Part shown: in pieces, positions 9,157 through 18,170 of the stretch
Layout of the letters: each line of letters starts with the position of its first letter
Numbering within the stretch: the stretch's first letter is position 1
Source of the DNA: Bacteroidales bacterium
Lineage (GTDB): Bacteria > Bacteroidota > Bacteroidia > Bacteroidales > UBA932
Direction: 5' to 3'
DNA length: 64,000 nt
NCBI GenBank assembly: GCA_017546605.1
Contig: JAFYSH010000024.1
Coordinates: 1-64,000 of the forward strand
Notes under the pieces: model-generated
Databases searched by the model: none
What the model saw: the letters and a program-made list of their open reading frames with translations, nothing else
Told to the model about the DNA's origin: nothing
Made by a program: the position numbers and the translations under genes

Positions 9157-9164
9157 TATTTTTG
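9157..9164 (+). promoter_or_regulatory. -7 box for trmD, four bases before the ATG
   Basis: TATTTTTG fits TAnnTTTG and is followed by only CGTT before the trmD ATG at 9169. Since transcription in Bacteroidota starts a few bases after this box, the mRNA would have almost no 5' leader. No clear -33 TTG is seen. Confidence 0.5.
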
Positions 9165-9168
9165 CGTT

Positions 9169-9855
9169 ATGAGAATAGATATTATCAGTGCCGTCCCGGA
9201 GCTGTTGGACAGCCCGCTCAACCATTCCATCTTGGGTCGCGCCCAAAAGAAAGGTTTGGTCGAAATTGTCGTTCACAATCTGCACGACTACGGCAAAGGA
9301 ACTTATAAACAAATCGATGACTACTGCTTCGGTGGAGACGCTGGCATGGTGCTGATGATTGAGCCCATCCACCGCTTGATTCAGGACCTACAGAAAGAGC
9401 GGACGTACGACCAAATCATTTACGTCACACCGGACGGCCCCGTACTGGATCAGCCTACTGCCAACCGGCTTTCCTGCTATGAAAACCTGATCATCCTCTG
9501 CGGTCACTACAAAGGCATTGACCACCGGATTCGAGAACACATCATCACGATGGAAATTTCAATCGGCAACTACGTACTCAGCGGTGGCGAACTACCGGCA
9601 GCCGTTATCTGCGACTCCATCGTCCGCCTGCTGCCCGGTGTCTTGTCGGATGAAACCTCTGCCCTGAGCGATTCCTTCCAGGATGAATTGCTGGCCCCGC
9701 CGATTTATACCCGACCGGCCGACTACAATGGCTGGAAGGTCCCGGAAGTATTGTTGTCCGGTAATCCAAAACTCATCAAAAACTGGCAGGAAGAACAGGC
9801 ATTGGAACGCACACGCCTGCTTCGTCCCGAGTTGCTAAACTCCGCTTCTGAGTAA
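9169..9855 (+). CDS. trmD: tRNA (guanine-N1)-methyltransferase TrmD
   Basis: A 228-residue SPOUT-fold enzyme that methylates G37 of tRNAs using S-adenosylmethionine and so prevents +1 frameshifting. The N-terminus [20 protein letters not shown], the [12 protein letters not shown] segment, and the trefoil-knot cofactor region ([35 protein letters not shown], then [16 protein letters not shown]) are intact. The start is fixed by the family N-terminus and directly follows a -7 box, so the mRNA may be leaderless. It is first in a probable operon with DUF4492, cydA and cydB (5-bp gap to the next gene). Confidence 0.96.
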   Translation: MRIDIISAVPELLDSPLNHSILGRAQKKGLVEIVVHNLHDYGKGTYKQIDDYCFGGDAGMVLMIEPIHRLIQDLQKERTYDQIIYVTPDGPVLDQPTANRLSCYENLIILCGHYKGIDHRIREHIITMEISIGNYVLSGGELPAAVICDSIVRLLPGVLSDETSALSDSFQDELLAPPIYTRPADYNGWKVPEVLLSGNPKLIKNWQEEQALERTRLLRPELLNSASE

Positions 9856-9859
9856 GCCA

Positions 9860-10066
9860 ATGAAAGCGACCTTACAGAAAATCTGGAACTTCTATTACGA
9901 CGGATTCCGGAGCATGACCCTGGGCCGCACTTTGTGGGTCATCATCCTGATCAAGCTCTTCGTGATGTTTGTGGTACTGCGCATCTTCTTTTTCCAACCG
10001 GCAATGGCCGAGTTTGAAACCGAAGAACAAAAGGCCGACAACATCATCGAACAACTCACCCGTTAA
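9860..10066 (+). CDS. DUF4492 small membrane protein, cyd-associated
   Basis: A 68-residue protein with one strongly hydrophobic helix (LWVIILIKLFVMFVVLRIFF, about residues 25-45), an amphipathic N-terminus (WNFYYDGFRSMTLGRTLW) and an acidic tail. It belongs to DUF4492, which in Bacteroidota is regularly found directly upstream of cydA. The position here, 30 bp before cydA, fits a small accessory subunit or assembly factor of cytochrome bd, by analogy with CydX/CydH single-helix subunits of other bacteria. The functional role is inference. Confidence 0.85.
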   Translation: MKATLQKIWNFYYDGFRSMTLGRTLWVIILIKLFVMFVVLRIFFFQPAMAEFETEEQKADNIIEQLTR

Positions 10067-10095
10067 CTACACGTATTTAATATTCAAACACATTT

Positions 10096-11643
10096 ATGGA
10101 CAGTCTCATCAATCTTTCGCGGATGCAGTTTGCATTGACCGCGATGTATCACTGGCTTTTTGTCCCGCTCACCCTTGGTTTGGGCTTCATCATTGCCTTT
10201 ATGGAGACCCGATACTACCGTACGGGCGACGAATTCTGGAAAAAGATGACCCAATTCTGGATGAAATTGTTTGCCATCAATTTTGCCATCGGAATTGCCA
10301 CCGGTATCATCCTGGAATTTGAATTCGGCACCAACTGGAGCAACTATTCCTGGTTTGTCGGTGATATTTTTGGAGCACCCCTCGCCATTGAGGGCATCTT
10401 CGCCTTCTTCATGGAAAGTACCTTCTTTGCTGTGATGTATTTCGGCTGGGAAAAGGTAAGCAAGAAAGCCCACTTGGTTTCCACCTGGTTGACCGCCATT
10501 GGCACCAACCTGTCTGCCGTATGGATCCTGATTGCCAACTCGTGGATGCAATACCCCACCGGTATGGCCTTCAACCCAGACACCGCACGCAATGAAATGG
10601 TTGATTTCTGGTCGGTGGTCTTTTCTCCCGTTGCCATCAACAAGATTCTGCACACCGTCACCAATGCGTATGTACTGGCAGCCGTCGTGGTTATTGGTGT
10701 ATCGGCCTGGTTCCTATTAAAAAACCGGGAACAACTGCTGGCTCGCAAATCCATCAAAATTGCCACCATCTTTGGCTTCGTTTCGTTGTTGGTGTTGATT
10801 TTCACCGGAGACGGATCGGCATACAATGTAGCCAAGGTGCAACCGATGAAACTCGCCGCTATGGAAGGTCTGTACGATGGCGAAAACGGTGCACCGCTGG
10901 TGGCTTTCGGTATTTTGAATCCGGAGAAAGACATCTGTGAAGATCCCGAAGTAGCCGAAGATCCCTACTTGTTTGAGATTTCATTCCCGAAGATGCTTTC
11001 ACTCCTGGCCACCCGTGAAATGGATGGTTTTGTTCCTGGCATCAACGACATCATCCGTGGTGGTTATGAATTCACCGACCGCGAAGGCAATACTTACATA
11101 GAACCCTCATTCGATGAGAAGAAAGCACAAGGAACCCTGGCCGTTCACGCTTTAAAAGCCTACCAGGATGCCAAGAAATCCGGAGATCAGGCGGCCATGG
11201 ATCAGGCACGCACCATTTTGGATGAGAATTTCCAATACTTCGGTTATCATTACATCGAAGAACCCGAAGACCTGGTTCCGAATGTTCCATTGACCTTCTA
11301 TGCCTTCCACTTGATGGTATCCCTTGGTATGTTCTTCCTGCTCTTGTTTGTGCTCTATTTCTGGGCTGAACGGAAAAACAAATTGGAAAACCAACGCTGG
11401 CTGTTGTGGCTGGGCATTATCAGCATTCCTTTAGTATATATCTGCTCGCAATCCGGCTGGATTGTTGCAGAGGTGGGCCGCCAACCCTGGACCATTCAGA
11501 ACCTGCTGCCGGTGAACGCTTCTATTTCCGGCGTGGAATCGGACCATGTTTTGACTACACTGATCCTCTTTGGCGTCCTCTTTACTACCCTGTTGGCTGC
11601 TGAGTTACACATCATGTTCAAACAAATCAACAAAGGAGCATAA
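10096..11643 (+). CDS. cydA: Cytochrome bd quinol oxidase subunit I
   Basis: A 515-residue polytopic membrane protein carrying hemes b558, b595 and d; it oxidises quinol and reduces O2 with high affinity. H19 in TAMYHWLFVPLTLG is the expected heme ligand. GIILEFEFGTNWSNYSWFVG, MESTFFAVMYFGW and the late YAFHLMVSLGM (Met ligand of b558) are conserved. A soluble Q-loop of roughly 150 residues (about 250-400) lies between helices. The length is close to the E. coli protein. cydB starts 2 bp after the stop. Confidence 0.97.
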   Translation: MDSLINLSRMQFALTAMYHWLFVPLTLGLGFIIAFMETRYYRTGDEFWKKMTQFWMKLFAINFAIGIATGIILEFEFGTNWSNYSWFVGDIFGAPLAIEGIFAFFMESTFFAVMYFGWEKVSKKAHLVSTWLTAIGTNLSAVWILIANSWMQYPTGMAFNPDTARNEMVDFWSVVFSPVAINKILHTVTNAYVLAAVVVIGVSAWFLLKNREQLLARKSIKIATIFGFVSLLVLIFTGDGSAYNVAKVQPMKLAAMEGLYDGENGAPLVAFGILNPEKDICEDPEVAEDPYLFEISFPKMLSLLATREMDGFVPGINDIIRGGYEFTDREGNTYIEPSFDEKKAQGTLAVHALKAYQDAKKSGDQAAMDQARTILDENFQYFGYHYIEEPEDLVPNVPLTFYAFHLMVSLGMFFLLLFVLYFWAERKNKLENQRWLLWLGIISIPLVYICSQSGWIVAEVGRQPWTIQNLLPVNASISGVESDHVLTTLILFGVLFTTLLAAELHIMFKQINKGA

Positions 11644-11645
11644 GT

Positions 11646-12749
11646 ATGAACACTTTACATTTTCTTCAACACTATTGGTGGGCACTGGTATCCCTTTTGG
11701 GAGCAATCCTGGTCTTCCTGCTTTTTGTACAAGGTCTGCAAAGTCTATTGCTGAAAACTGCGGGCGACAAAGCTTCCAAGGATCTGGTAGTCAAATATGC
11801 TGGTCACAAATGGGAAATCACATTCACCACCTTGGTCACCTTTGGTGGAGCCGCTTTTGCTTCGTTCCCGTTGTTTTATTCAACCAGCTTCGGAGGCGCA
11901 TACTGGTTGTGGATGGCCATCCTTTTTCTCTTTGTGATTCAAGCAGTTTCATTTGAATACCGGGATGCAGCCGGCAACTTGCTGGGCACCCGTACCTATG
12001 AAATCTTCTTGTTCCTGAATGGTGCCCTGGGCTCCTTTCTGTTGGGAGTTGCCGTAGCGACATTGTTCTCCGGCGGATCGTTCATTATGGAAAAAACAGC
12101 CATCACGGATGCCGACAGTCCGGCCATTTCATACTGGACCAACGGATGGCACGGTTTGGAAGGCCTGCTCAATCCCTTCAATCTTTTGTTGGGACTGGTC
12201 GTATATTTTGCAGCCCGAACCTTGGCGCTGTTGTTCATCATTTCAAAAGCGGAACAAAACCAAGTGCCGGCATTTGTTGAAAAATGCCGCAAACAATTGC
12301 CTGTGGTTGCTGGCATTTTTGTGCTTTTGTTCGTTGCTTTTGCCTTGTGGCTCTGTCTGCGCAGCGGATACCGTTCCATCGATGGCGCCATGACCGAAGT
12401 TCCCTTTGTATATTGGAACACCCTCTGGACCCGTCCTTGGATGCTGGCCATCCTCGTCTTTGGGGTGATTTATGTATTGTTCGGTTTGATCCGTCAGTTG
12501 TTGGGCAAGGGCGAACGTTACAATTTTTACTGGGTGGGAACCGGTGTCATCCTGGCAGTTTGGGCTGTCTTGATGTCGGCCGGCTTTGGTGGAAACGCCT
12601 ACTTTATTTCCAATTATGACCCCGAAATGTCCCTGACCCTGGCTAACAGTTCCTCCAGCCTCTTCACCTTGCGCGTGATGGCGATTGTATCCATTGCCAT
12701 TCCTTTTGTCATCGCGTACATCGCCTGGGCATGGAGAAAACTTCGGTAA
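11646..12749 (+). CDS. cydB: Cytochrome bd quinol oxidase subunit II
   Basis: A 367-residue integral membrane partner of CydA, with about eight to nine hydrophobic helices. Conserved family stretches include WEITFTTLVTFGGAAFASFP, FEYRDAAGN and GYRSIDGAMTEVPF. The short hydrophilic ends and length agree with bacterial CydB. It completes the trmD-DUF4492-cydAB unit. No terminator is obvious in the 111-bp gap to the next gene, which has its own promoter. Confidence 0.94.
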   Translation: MNTLHFLQHYWWALVSLLGAILVFLLFVQGLQSLLLKTAGDKASKDLVVKYAGHKWEITFTTLVTFGGAAFASFPLFYSTSFGGAYWLWMAILFLFVIQAVSFEYRDAAGNLLGTRTYEIFLFLNGALGSFLLGVAVATLFSGGSFIMEKTAITDADSPAISYWTNGWHGLEGLLNPFNLLLGLVVYFAARTLALLFIISKAEQNQVPAFVEKCRKQLPVVAGIFVLLFVAFALWLCLRSGYRSIDGAMTEVPFVYWNTLWTRPWMLAILVFGVIYVLFGLIRQLLGKGERYNFYWVGTGVILAVWAVLMSAGFGGNAYFISNYDPEMSLTLANSSSSLFTLRVMAIVSIAIPFVIAYIAWAWRKLR

Positions 12750-12797
12750 GCAAAATTCGCAACTTATTCAATCCACGGTACAAGATTTGCAAGAGAG

Positions 12798-12829
12798 TTG
12801 CACCATTTGCAGGAAAACAATTATTTTTG
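12798..12829 (+). promoter_or_regulatory. Promoter of the M16 peptidase gene
   Basis: TTG (12798-12800), a 21-bp spacer and TATTTTTG (12822-12829) match the Bacteroidota -33/-7 arrangement. The box lies 31 bp upstream of the ATG at 12861. Confidence 0.6.
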
Positions 12830-12860
12830 TAAACTATAAACATTATTTATCAAACCTATC

Positions 12861-15686
12861 ATGAGAAAAATTTTTAGTTTTTTCACTTGGATCGGTCTTG
12901 CAGCCGTAGGATTTGCACAAATTGCTACTGCACAAATCGCCGACCCGAACCTTCCGTTGAAAAACGATGAGTCGGTTCGTTATGGTAAGTTGGAAAACGG
13001 TCTGACTTATTATATCCAACACAATGCTAAGCCGGAACAACGTGCTGAATTTTATTTTGTTGCCGACGTCGGAGCTATCCAAGAAACTCCCGCACAAGAC
13101 GGTTTGGCTCACTTCCTGGAGCACATGGCTCTGAATGGTTCTCAAAACCTCCCTGGCAAAATGATGTTGGATTACTTCCGCAGCATCGGGGTTGAATTTG
13201 GCCGTAACATCAATGCAGGTACCGGTATTGAACAAACCTCTTACATGTTCAACAACATTCCGGTGCATCGCCAAGGTATCATCGACACCGCTATGTTGGC
13301 TTTGCACGACTACTGTGCTTATGTAACCAACTCATTCGATGAAATCAACAAAGAACGCGGTATCATTGTTGAAGAATGGCGTACCCGCCGCAGTGCTGAT
13401 TGGCGGATGCACGAACAAGAACTCAACTACTTGTACAAAGATTCAAAATATGCAACTTGTACCTTGATCGGTTCCAAAGAAAACTTGGAAACGTTTGACC
13501 CGCAAGAGTTGGTGGACTTCTACAAAACTTGGTACCGTCCCGACTTGCAAGCCATCATCGTTGTGGGTGATATCGATGTAGATGCAATCGAAGCTCAAAT
13601 CAAAGAGATGTTCTCTTCGATCCCGGCTCCGACAACCCCCAATCCGAAAGTTCTCTATCCTGTACCTGGTAACGAAGAACCTATCGTAGCGGTTCTGACT
13701 GACCCTGAAGCACGCAACACCCAAGCCACCATCTACTTCAAGAGCGAACCCCTCCCGAAAGAATTCAGAAACTTGGGCGCAGCTTACCTGAATGACTTGG
13801 TAGAATACATCGTTTCTTCTGTATTGAATGAACGTATGCAAGAGATTGCACAACAACCGGATGCTCCTTTCTTGGGCGGTGGTGCAGGTTTTGGCGACTT
13901 ATGTGCAACTACTCACGTAATGATGGGTCGCATTTCTACTCGTGACGGCGAAATCCTCCCGGGTTTTGAAGCAATGATGGTAGAATTCGAAAAGATCAAA
14001 CGTTACGGCATGACCGACGCTGAAGTGGAACGTGCAAAAACCAACATGATCAACTACTTGGACCGCGCTAGACAACGTGCCGAAAGCCGTAACAATGCGG
14101 AATTGGTTCAACCCTTGATGCAAAACTTCCTCCAAAACGCTCCTTATATGACTCCGGAGTACGAATACGAGGTAGCGAACGGTTATGCTAAAATGTTGAA
14201 CGCCATGGTATTGAACCAAATTGTTGCCCAAATGGACTTGGAAAAGAATGCTGTAATCATCTACAACGCTCCGCAACGCGAAGGTTTGGTTCACCCTACC
14301 GAAGCTGATTTCGTTGCTGTTATGGAAAAAGTTCGCAACAGCGAGATCACTGCCAACGCAGATGAAGACATTCCCACTGAGCTTATGAACGCAGCGGGCT
14401 TGAAAGGTTCAAAAGTAAAGAAGACCCAAGAAGACGCGTTCGGTACAACCGTATGGACCTTGAAAAATGGCATCAAAGTATATTTGAAACACACTGACTT
14501 CAACAAACAACAAGTGATGTTCAACTTGTCAACTCCGGGTGGTCGCACTTTGATCGAAACCGCAGACTTGGCAAACTTTGAAAGCAACATCTACAGCACC
14601 ATCATGGGTTCTTCCGGCGTTTCTGTCTTCTCTACCAACGTATTGAGCAAAATGTTGGCGGGTAAGAGCGTAAGCGTACACGCTTCCATCGGCAACTACA
14701 CCCAAAGTTTGAGCGGTTCATTCGCACCCCAAGATATGGAAGAGGCCTTCCAATTGCTTTACTTGATTGCGACAGACCCCCGTTTCGAAGAAAGCGAAAT
14801 CCAATCCGGTTTAAACCAATTGGCATCCATCCTTCCCAACCTGCTCGGCCAACCGAACTTCGTTTACCAACGTGAACAAACCGACGCCCTCTTTGGTGGC
14901 AACGAACGCCGTCAGTTCATCAACGAAGAAATGTTGAGCCAAGTAGATCTCAACCGCATGAAAGAAGTGTTCTGCCACTTGTTCTCAAACTTCAAAGATG
15001 GCAAACTCATCATCGTGGGTAACTTTGATGAAGCAGCTCTCAAACCGATGGTTGAAAAATACATTGGTTCATTACCGGTAGGCCGCAAGCCTTTCCAAGT
15101 GGTAGAACGCAACGACAGCTTTGTTCGCGGCAAAGTAGAACGTCACTTCTCCACCCCGATGACCACTCCGAAAACCACCGTTGGCTTCATCCTCAGCGCA
15201 GAAATGCCCTACACCATGAAAAACGATTTGACCATTTCTGCTATGAATTACATTTTGGATGTGGTTTATACTGAAACCATTCGTGAAGAAGAAGGTGGTA
15301 CCTACGGCGTTCAAGCCTTCGGTTACCTGACCCCGAGACCACAACCCATGGCCTTGTTGCAAATCCAATTCGACACCAACGAAGAAAAAGCCCCGATCTT
15401 GGCACAAATGGCAAAAGACGGCCTGAGAAACATCGCTGAGAATGGCGTTTCCGCAGAAGAGTTGAGCAAAGCTACCGAAAACATGTTGAAGAACATTCCG
15501 GAAGAACGCATCAGCAACAGCTACTGGTTCAGCAACATTTCCCAATACCTGGACTACGGTGTTGATTTCGATACCAACAAAGAAGAAGTGATCAAGAGCA
15601 TCACTCCTGAAGATGTTCAAGCAATGGCTGCTGCTTTGTTGAACTCTGGTAACTTCATTGAAGTGATCATGAATCCCGCAAAATAA
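12861..15686 (+). CDS. Secreted M16 (pitrilysin-type) zinc metalloprotease
   Basis: A 941-residue exported peptidase. The N-terminus (MRKIFSFFTWIGLAAVGFAQ...) is a signal peptide with cleavage likely near residues 20-25. The inverted zinc motif HFLEH is at 84-88. The downstream glutamates E165 and E172 (in KERGIIVEEW) are spaced like the pitrilysin ligand and its partner. The C-terminal half holds the inactive second repeat, with the substrate-binding IREEEGGTYGVQAFG. Full-length M16 proteins of this size act as periplasmic oligopeptidases in Bacteroidota; the substrate is unknown. It has its own promoter and a strong terminator, so it is monocistronic. Confidence 0.92.
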   Translation: MRKIFSFFTWIGLAAVGFAQIATAQIADPNLPLKNDESVRYGKLENGLTYYIQHNAKPEQRAEFYFVADVGAIQETPAQDGLAHFLEHMALNGSQNLPGKMMLDYFRSIGVEFGRNINAGTGIEQTSYMFNNIPVHRQGIIDTAMLALHDYCAYVTNSFDEINKERGIIVEEWRTRRSADWRMHEQELNYLYKDSKYATCTLIGSKENLETFDPQELVDFYKTWYRPDLQAIIVVGDIDVDAIEAQIKEMFSSIPAPTTPNPKVLYPVPGNEEPIVAVLTDPEARNTQATIYFKSEPLPKEFRNLGAAYLNDLVEYIVSSVLNERMQEIAQQPDAPFLGGGAGFGDLCATTHVMMGRISTRDGEILPGFEAMMVEFEKIKRYGMTDAEVERAKTNMINYLDRARQRAESRNNAELVQPLMQNFLQNAPYMTPEYEYEVANGYAKMLNAMVLNQIVAQMDLEKNAVIIYNAPQREGLVHPTEADFVAVMEKVRNSEITANADEDIPTELMNAAGLKGSKVKKTQEDAFGTTVWTLKNGIKVYLKHTDFNKQQVMFNLSTPGGRTLIETADLANFESNIYSTIMGSSGVSVFSTNVLSKMLAGKSVSVHASIGNYTQSLSGSFAPQDMEEAFQLLYLIATDPRFEESEIQSGLNQLASILPNLLGQPNFVYQREQTDALFGGNERRQFINEEMLSQVDLNRMKEVFCHLFSNFKDGKLIIVGNFDEAALKPMVEKYIGSLPVGRKPFQVVERNDSFVRGKVERHFSTPMTTPKTTVGFILSAEMPYTMKNDLTISAMNYILDVVYTETIREEEGGTYGVQAFGYLTPRPQPMALLQIQFDTNEEKAPILAQMAKDGLRNIAENGVSAEELSKATENMLKNIPEERISNSYWFSNISQYLDYGVDFDTNKEEVIKSITPEDVQAMAAALLNSGNFIEVIMNPAK

Positions 15687-15720
15687 TCCTGTCCAACAGG
15701 TTTTACACAAATGACATGAA

Positions 15721-15759
15721 CCCCGAAAGTTAGACAAAAAACTTTCGGGGTTTTGTTTT
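15721..15759 (+). terminator. Rho-independent terminator after the M16 peptidase
   Basis: Perfect 10-bp stem (CCCCGAAAGT at 15721-15730, ACTTTCGGGG at 15741-15750) with a 10-base loop and a T-rich tail starting at 15751, 35 bp after the stop codon. Confidence 0.85.
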
Positions 15760-15776
15760 GAAATTTTGTTTTGAAA
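15751..15776. repeat. 13-bp perfect tandem duplication
   Basis: TTTTGTTTTGAAA is repeated twice without a gap, beginning with the T-tract of the M16 terminator. The duplication repeats the T-tract rather than the hairpin. It is most likely a slippage product without function. Confidence 0.6.
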
Positions 15777-15823
15777 TTAAGCTAGCAACTGTCTAGAGAT
15801 AGAATCAAACTGAGGCTAAATGG

Positions 15824-15850
15824 AAAAAGCCCGGTGCAATACCGAGCTTT
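15824..15850 (-). terminator. Terminator of the DHS-like gene
   Basis: Read on the minus strand, AAAGCTCGGT (15841-15850), loop ATTGC, and ACCGGGCTTT (15826-15835) form a 10-bp stem with one mismatch, followed by Ts. It lies 53 bp after the stop of the minus-strand gene at 15903. Confidence 0.7.
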
Positions 15851-15902
15851 ATTCCAATCTAAGAGCGCCTCTTACCTTTTGTTTTTCTTGCTATCTTTCA
15901 GA

Positions 15903-16880
15903 CTACCATCCGAGGATGTAAGCAAAGATCAATGGAGCAACGATGGTTGCATCGGACTCAACAATGAACTTCGGCGTATCAACATCCAATTTACCCCAGG
16001 TAATCTTTTCATTCGGTACAGCACCTGAATAAGAACCGTAAGAAGTGGTAGAGTCAGAAATTTGGCAGAAGTATTTCCAAAGCGGAACATCGTGCCATTC
16101 CAAGTCTTGTGCCATCATCGGAACCACGCAGATCGGGAAGTCACCAGCAGTACCACCACCGATTTGGAAGAAACCAACTCCTTCTCCTCCTGCATTTTCA
16201 CGATACCATTCGGTCAAGAAAATCATGGTTTCGATACCATTCTTCACCAAGTCCGGTTTGAATTCGCCACGGATTACGTGTGCGGTGAAAATATTAGCTG
16301 TGGTGCAGTCTTCCCAAGCCGGAACGACGATAGGAATGTTCTTTTCGCAAGCTGCCAACACCCAACTGTCTTTCGGATCAATTTCATAATATTGTTCCAA
16401 AACACCGCTACGAATCAGTTTGTACATGAATTCGTAAGGAAGGAGGCGTTCTCCTTTCTTTGCAGAATCTTCCCAAACTTCCAACAAGTGACGTTCCAAA
16501 CGACGGAAAGCTTCTTCTTCCGGAATGCAGGTGTCGGTTACACGGTTCAAGTGTTGGTCCAACAATTCTTTTTCTTGTTCCGGAGTCAAGTCACGGTAAT
16601 TCGGCACGCGTTTGTAGTGTGAGTGAGCCACCAAGTTCATGATGTCCTCTTCCAAGTTGTTGGCCGAGCAAGAAACGATGTGAATTTTGTCTTGACGGAT
16701 CATTTCTGCCAAAGAAATACCCAATTCGGCGGTACTCATAGCACCCGCCATTGCCAACATCATTTTTCCACCACGTTGAATGTGCGCGTCATAAGCTTTT
16801 GCCGCATCCACCAACGAAGCTGAATTGAAGTGGCGGTAATGATGCGTGATAAATTGAGAAATAGGTCCTCTGTTTTCCAT
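15903..16880 (-). CDS. Deoxyhypusine-synthase-family protein
   Basis: A 325-residue cytoplasmic protein of the deoxyhypusine synthase (DHS) family, which transfers the aminobutyl group of spermidine through a lysine-imine. Seen here: MMLAMAGAMSTAELGISLAE near the N-terminus, VSCSANNLEEDIMN, PIVVPAWEDCTTANIF, FFQIGGGTAGDFPICV, and TWGKLDVDTPKFIVESDAT, where the WGK lysine (about K297) aligns with the catalytic Lys of eukaryotic DHS. Bacteria lack eIF5A, so the substrate is unknown; some bacterial DHS relatives are homospermidine synthases. It is monocistronic, divergent from lysA, with its own terminator and a near-consensus -7 box (TAATTTCG, 16921-16928). Confidence 0.88.
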   Translation of the reverse strand: MENRGPISQFITHHYRHFNSASLVDAAKAYDAHIQRGGKMMLAMAGAMSTAELGISLAEMIRQDKIHIVSCSANNLEEDIMNLVAHSHYKRVPNYRDLTPEQEKELLDQHLNRVTDTCIPEEEAFRRLERHLLEVWEDSAKKGERLLPYEFMYKLIRSGVLEQYYEIDPKDSWVLAACEKNIPIVVPAWEDCTTANIFTAHVIRGEFKPDLVKNGIETMIFLTEWYRENAGGEGVGFFQIGGGTAGDFPICVVPMMAQDLEWHDVPLWKYFCQISDSTTSYGSYSGAVPNEKITWGKLDVDTPKFIVESDATIVAPLIFAYILGW

Positions 16881-16920
16881 ACGATTTATCTTTTTGATTT
16901 GACATTAACTATTGAATATG

Positions 16921-16928
16921 CGAAATTA
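16921..16928 (-). promoter_or_regulatory. Near-consensus -7 box for the DHS-like gene
   Basis: TAATTTCG on the minus strand differs from TAnnTTTG at one position and lies 40 bp upstream of the ATG at 16880. No -33 element was found. Confidence 0.35.
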
Positions 16929-16939
16929 TGAAATTTTCT

Positions 16940-16947
16940 TAAATTTG
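16940..16947 (+). promoter_or_regulatory. -7 box for lysA-ffh-folD
   Basis: TAAATTTG fits TAnnTTTG and lies 30 bp upstream of the lysA ATG at 16978. It is divergent from the DHS-like promoter, with 11 bp between the two boxes. Confidence 0.5.
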
Positions 16948-16977
16948 CGGGAATTTTAATGCAATATTCGGCAAACT

Positions 16978-18150
16978 ATGTTGAGCAAAGCGAACATCCC
17001 GACATTGGGTATGTGGGAAACTCCTTTTTATTTCTACGATTTGGACTTGTTGGACCGCACTTTGAGTGCATGTAAACAAGCGCTGGATCGTTATGGTTAT
17101 TCCGCTCACTTCGCATTAAAAGCCAATGCTGAATCCCGCATTCTGGATCGCATCCGCGAAGCCGGTTTCGGAGCAGATTGTGTGAGTGGCAATGAAGTAG
17201 CCCTCGCCTTGCGCCATCAGTTTGAACCTCAGAAAATTGTATTTGCAGGGGTCGGAAAATCCGATCGTGAAATCCGCATCGCCTTGGATGCCGGTATTTT
17301 TTCATTCAACTGCGAATCCATTCCGGAAATGGAAGTGATTGCGGCATTGGCTGCCTCAATGGGAACGACCGCTCGTATCGCCTTGCGGATCAACCCGGAT
17401 GTGGATGCTCATACCCATCATTACATCAGCACCGGCAAGAAAGAAAACAAATTCGGTATTTCTCCGTGGATGTTTGAAGATGCGTTGACGATCATTCGTA
17501 ACAACCCGTCTCTGGTGTTGATCGGTCTTCACTTTCACATCGGCTCTCAGATTACCGACTTATCGGTTTTCGGCACGTTGTGCAAACGGGTGAATGAGTT
17601 GCAACAATGGTTTGTGGATCGTGGCATGCAACTTCCCCACTTGAATTTGGGAGGAGGCCTTGGTATCAACTACCAAAACCCGGAGCTAGCTCCGATTCCG
17701 GATTTCACGACATGGTTTGAGCAAGTACACCAACACCTGCAACCCCTTCCCGGCCAACAAATCCACTTTGAACCGGGCCGTTCCATTGTGGCACAATGCG
17801 GTCATTTGATTACCAGGGTGCTCTACATCAAGGAAGGTTTGGAAAGCCGGTTTATGATTTTGGATGCAGGGATGAATGACTTGATTCGTCCGGCACTCTA
17901 CCAGGCCCGCCACCGCATCGAAAATATATCAGCCCAACTCCGCAACGCAACACAAGATGAATGCTTGTCGTACGAAGTGGTTGGGCCGGTCTGTGAGTCC
18001 TCTGACTTGTGGGAAAACTCGGCACTGCTGCCGAAAACCCTCCGCGGAGACTTGATTGCTATCCATAGCGCAGGGGCTTATGGCCAAGTAATGGGCATGC
18101 GCTACAACCAACGGGACTTGGCTCCCGCTCATTATTCTGATGAATTGTAA
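16978..18150 (+). CDS. lysA: Diaminopimelate decarboxylase
   Basis: A 390-residue fold-III PLP decarboxylase that converts meso-diaminopimelate to L-lysine. The PLP lysine is K48 in HFALKANAESRIL. GADCVSGNE, GLHFHIGSQI, NLGGGLGINY, FEPGRSIVAQ, LDAGMNDLIRPALY and the active-site Cys in GPVCESSD follow in the expected order. The GADCVSGNE and GPVCESSD motifs favour LysA over the related carboxynorspermidine decarboxylase. It heads the lysA-ffh-folD run (20-bp gap to ffh). Confidence 0.93.
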   Translation: MLSKANIPTLGMWETPFYFYDLDLLDRTLSACKQALDRYGYSAHFALKANAESRILDRIREAGFGADCVSGNEVALALRHQFEPQKIVFAGVGKSDREIRIALDAGIFSFNCESIPEMEVIAALAASMGTTARIALRINPDVDAHTHHYISTGKKENKFGISPWMFEDALTIIRNNPSLVLIGLHFHIGSQITDLSVFGTLCKRVNELQQWFVDRGMQLPHLNLGGGLGINYQNPELAPIPDFTTWFEQVHQHLQPLPGQQIHFEPGRSIVAQCGHLITRVLYIKEGLESRFMILDAGMNDLIRPALYQARHRIENISAQLRNATQDECLSYEVVGPVCESSDLWENSALLPKTLRGDLIAIHSAGAYGQVMGMRYNQRDLAPAHYSDEL

Positions 18151-18170
18151 ACGATAAACGATAGAAAACA

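Noticed and set aside
12750..12860. Possible RNA gene between cydB and the M16 peptidase
   Set aside because: I found only the M16 promoter; no tRNA-like cloverleaf, hairpin or conserved leader.
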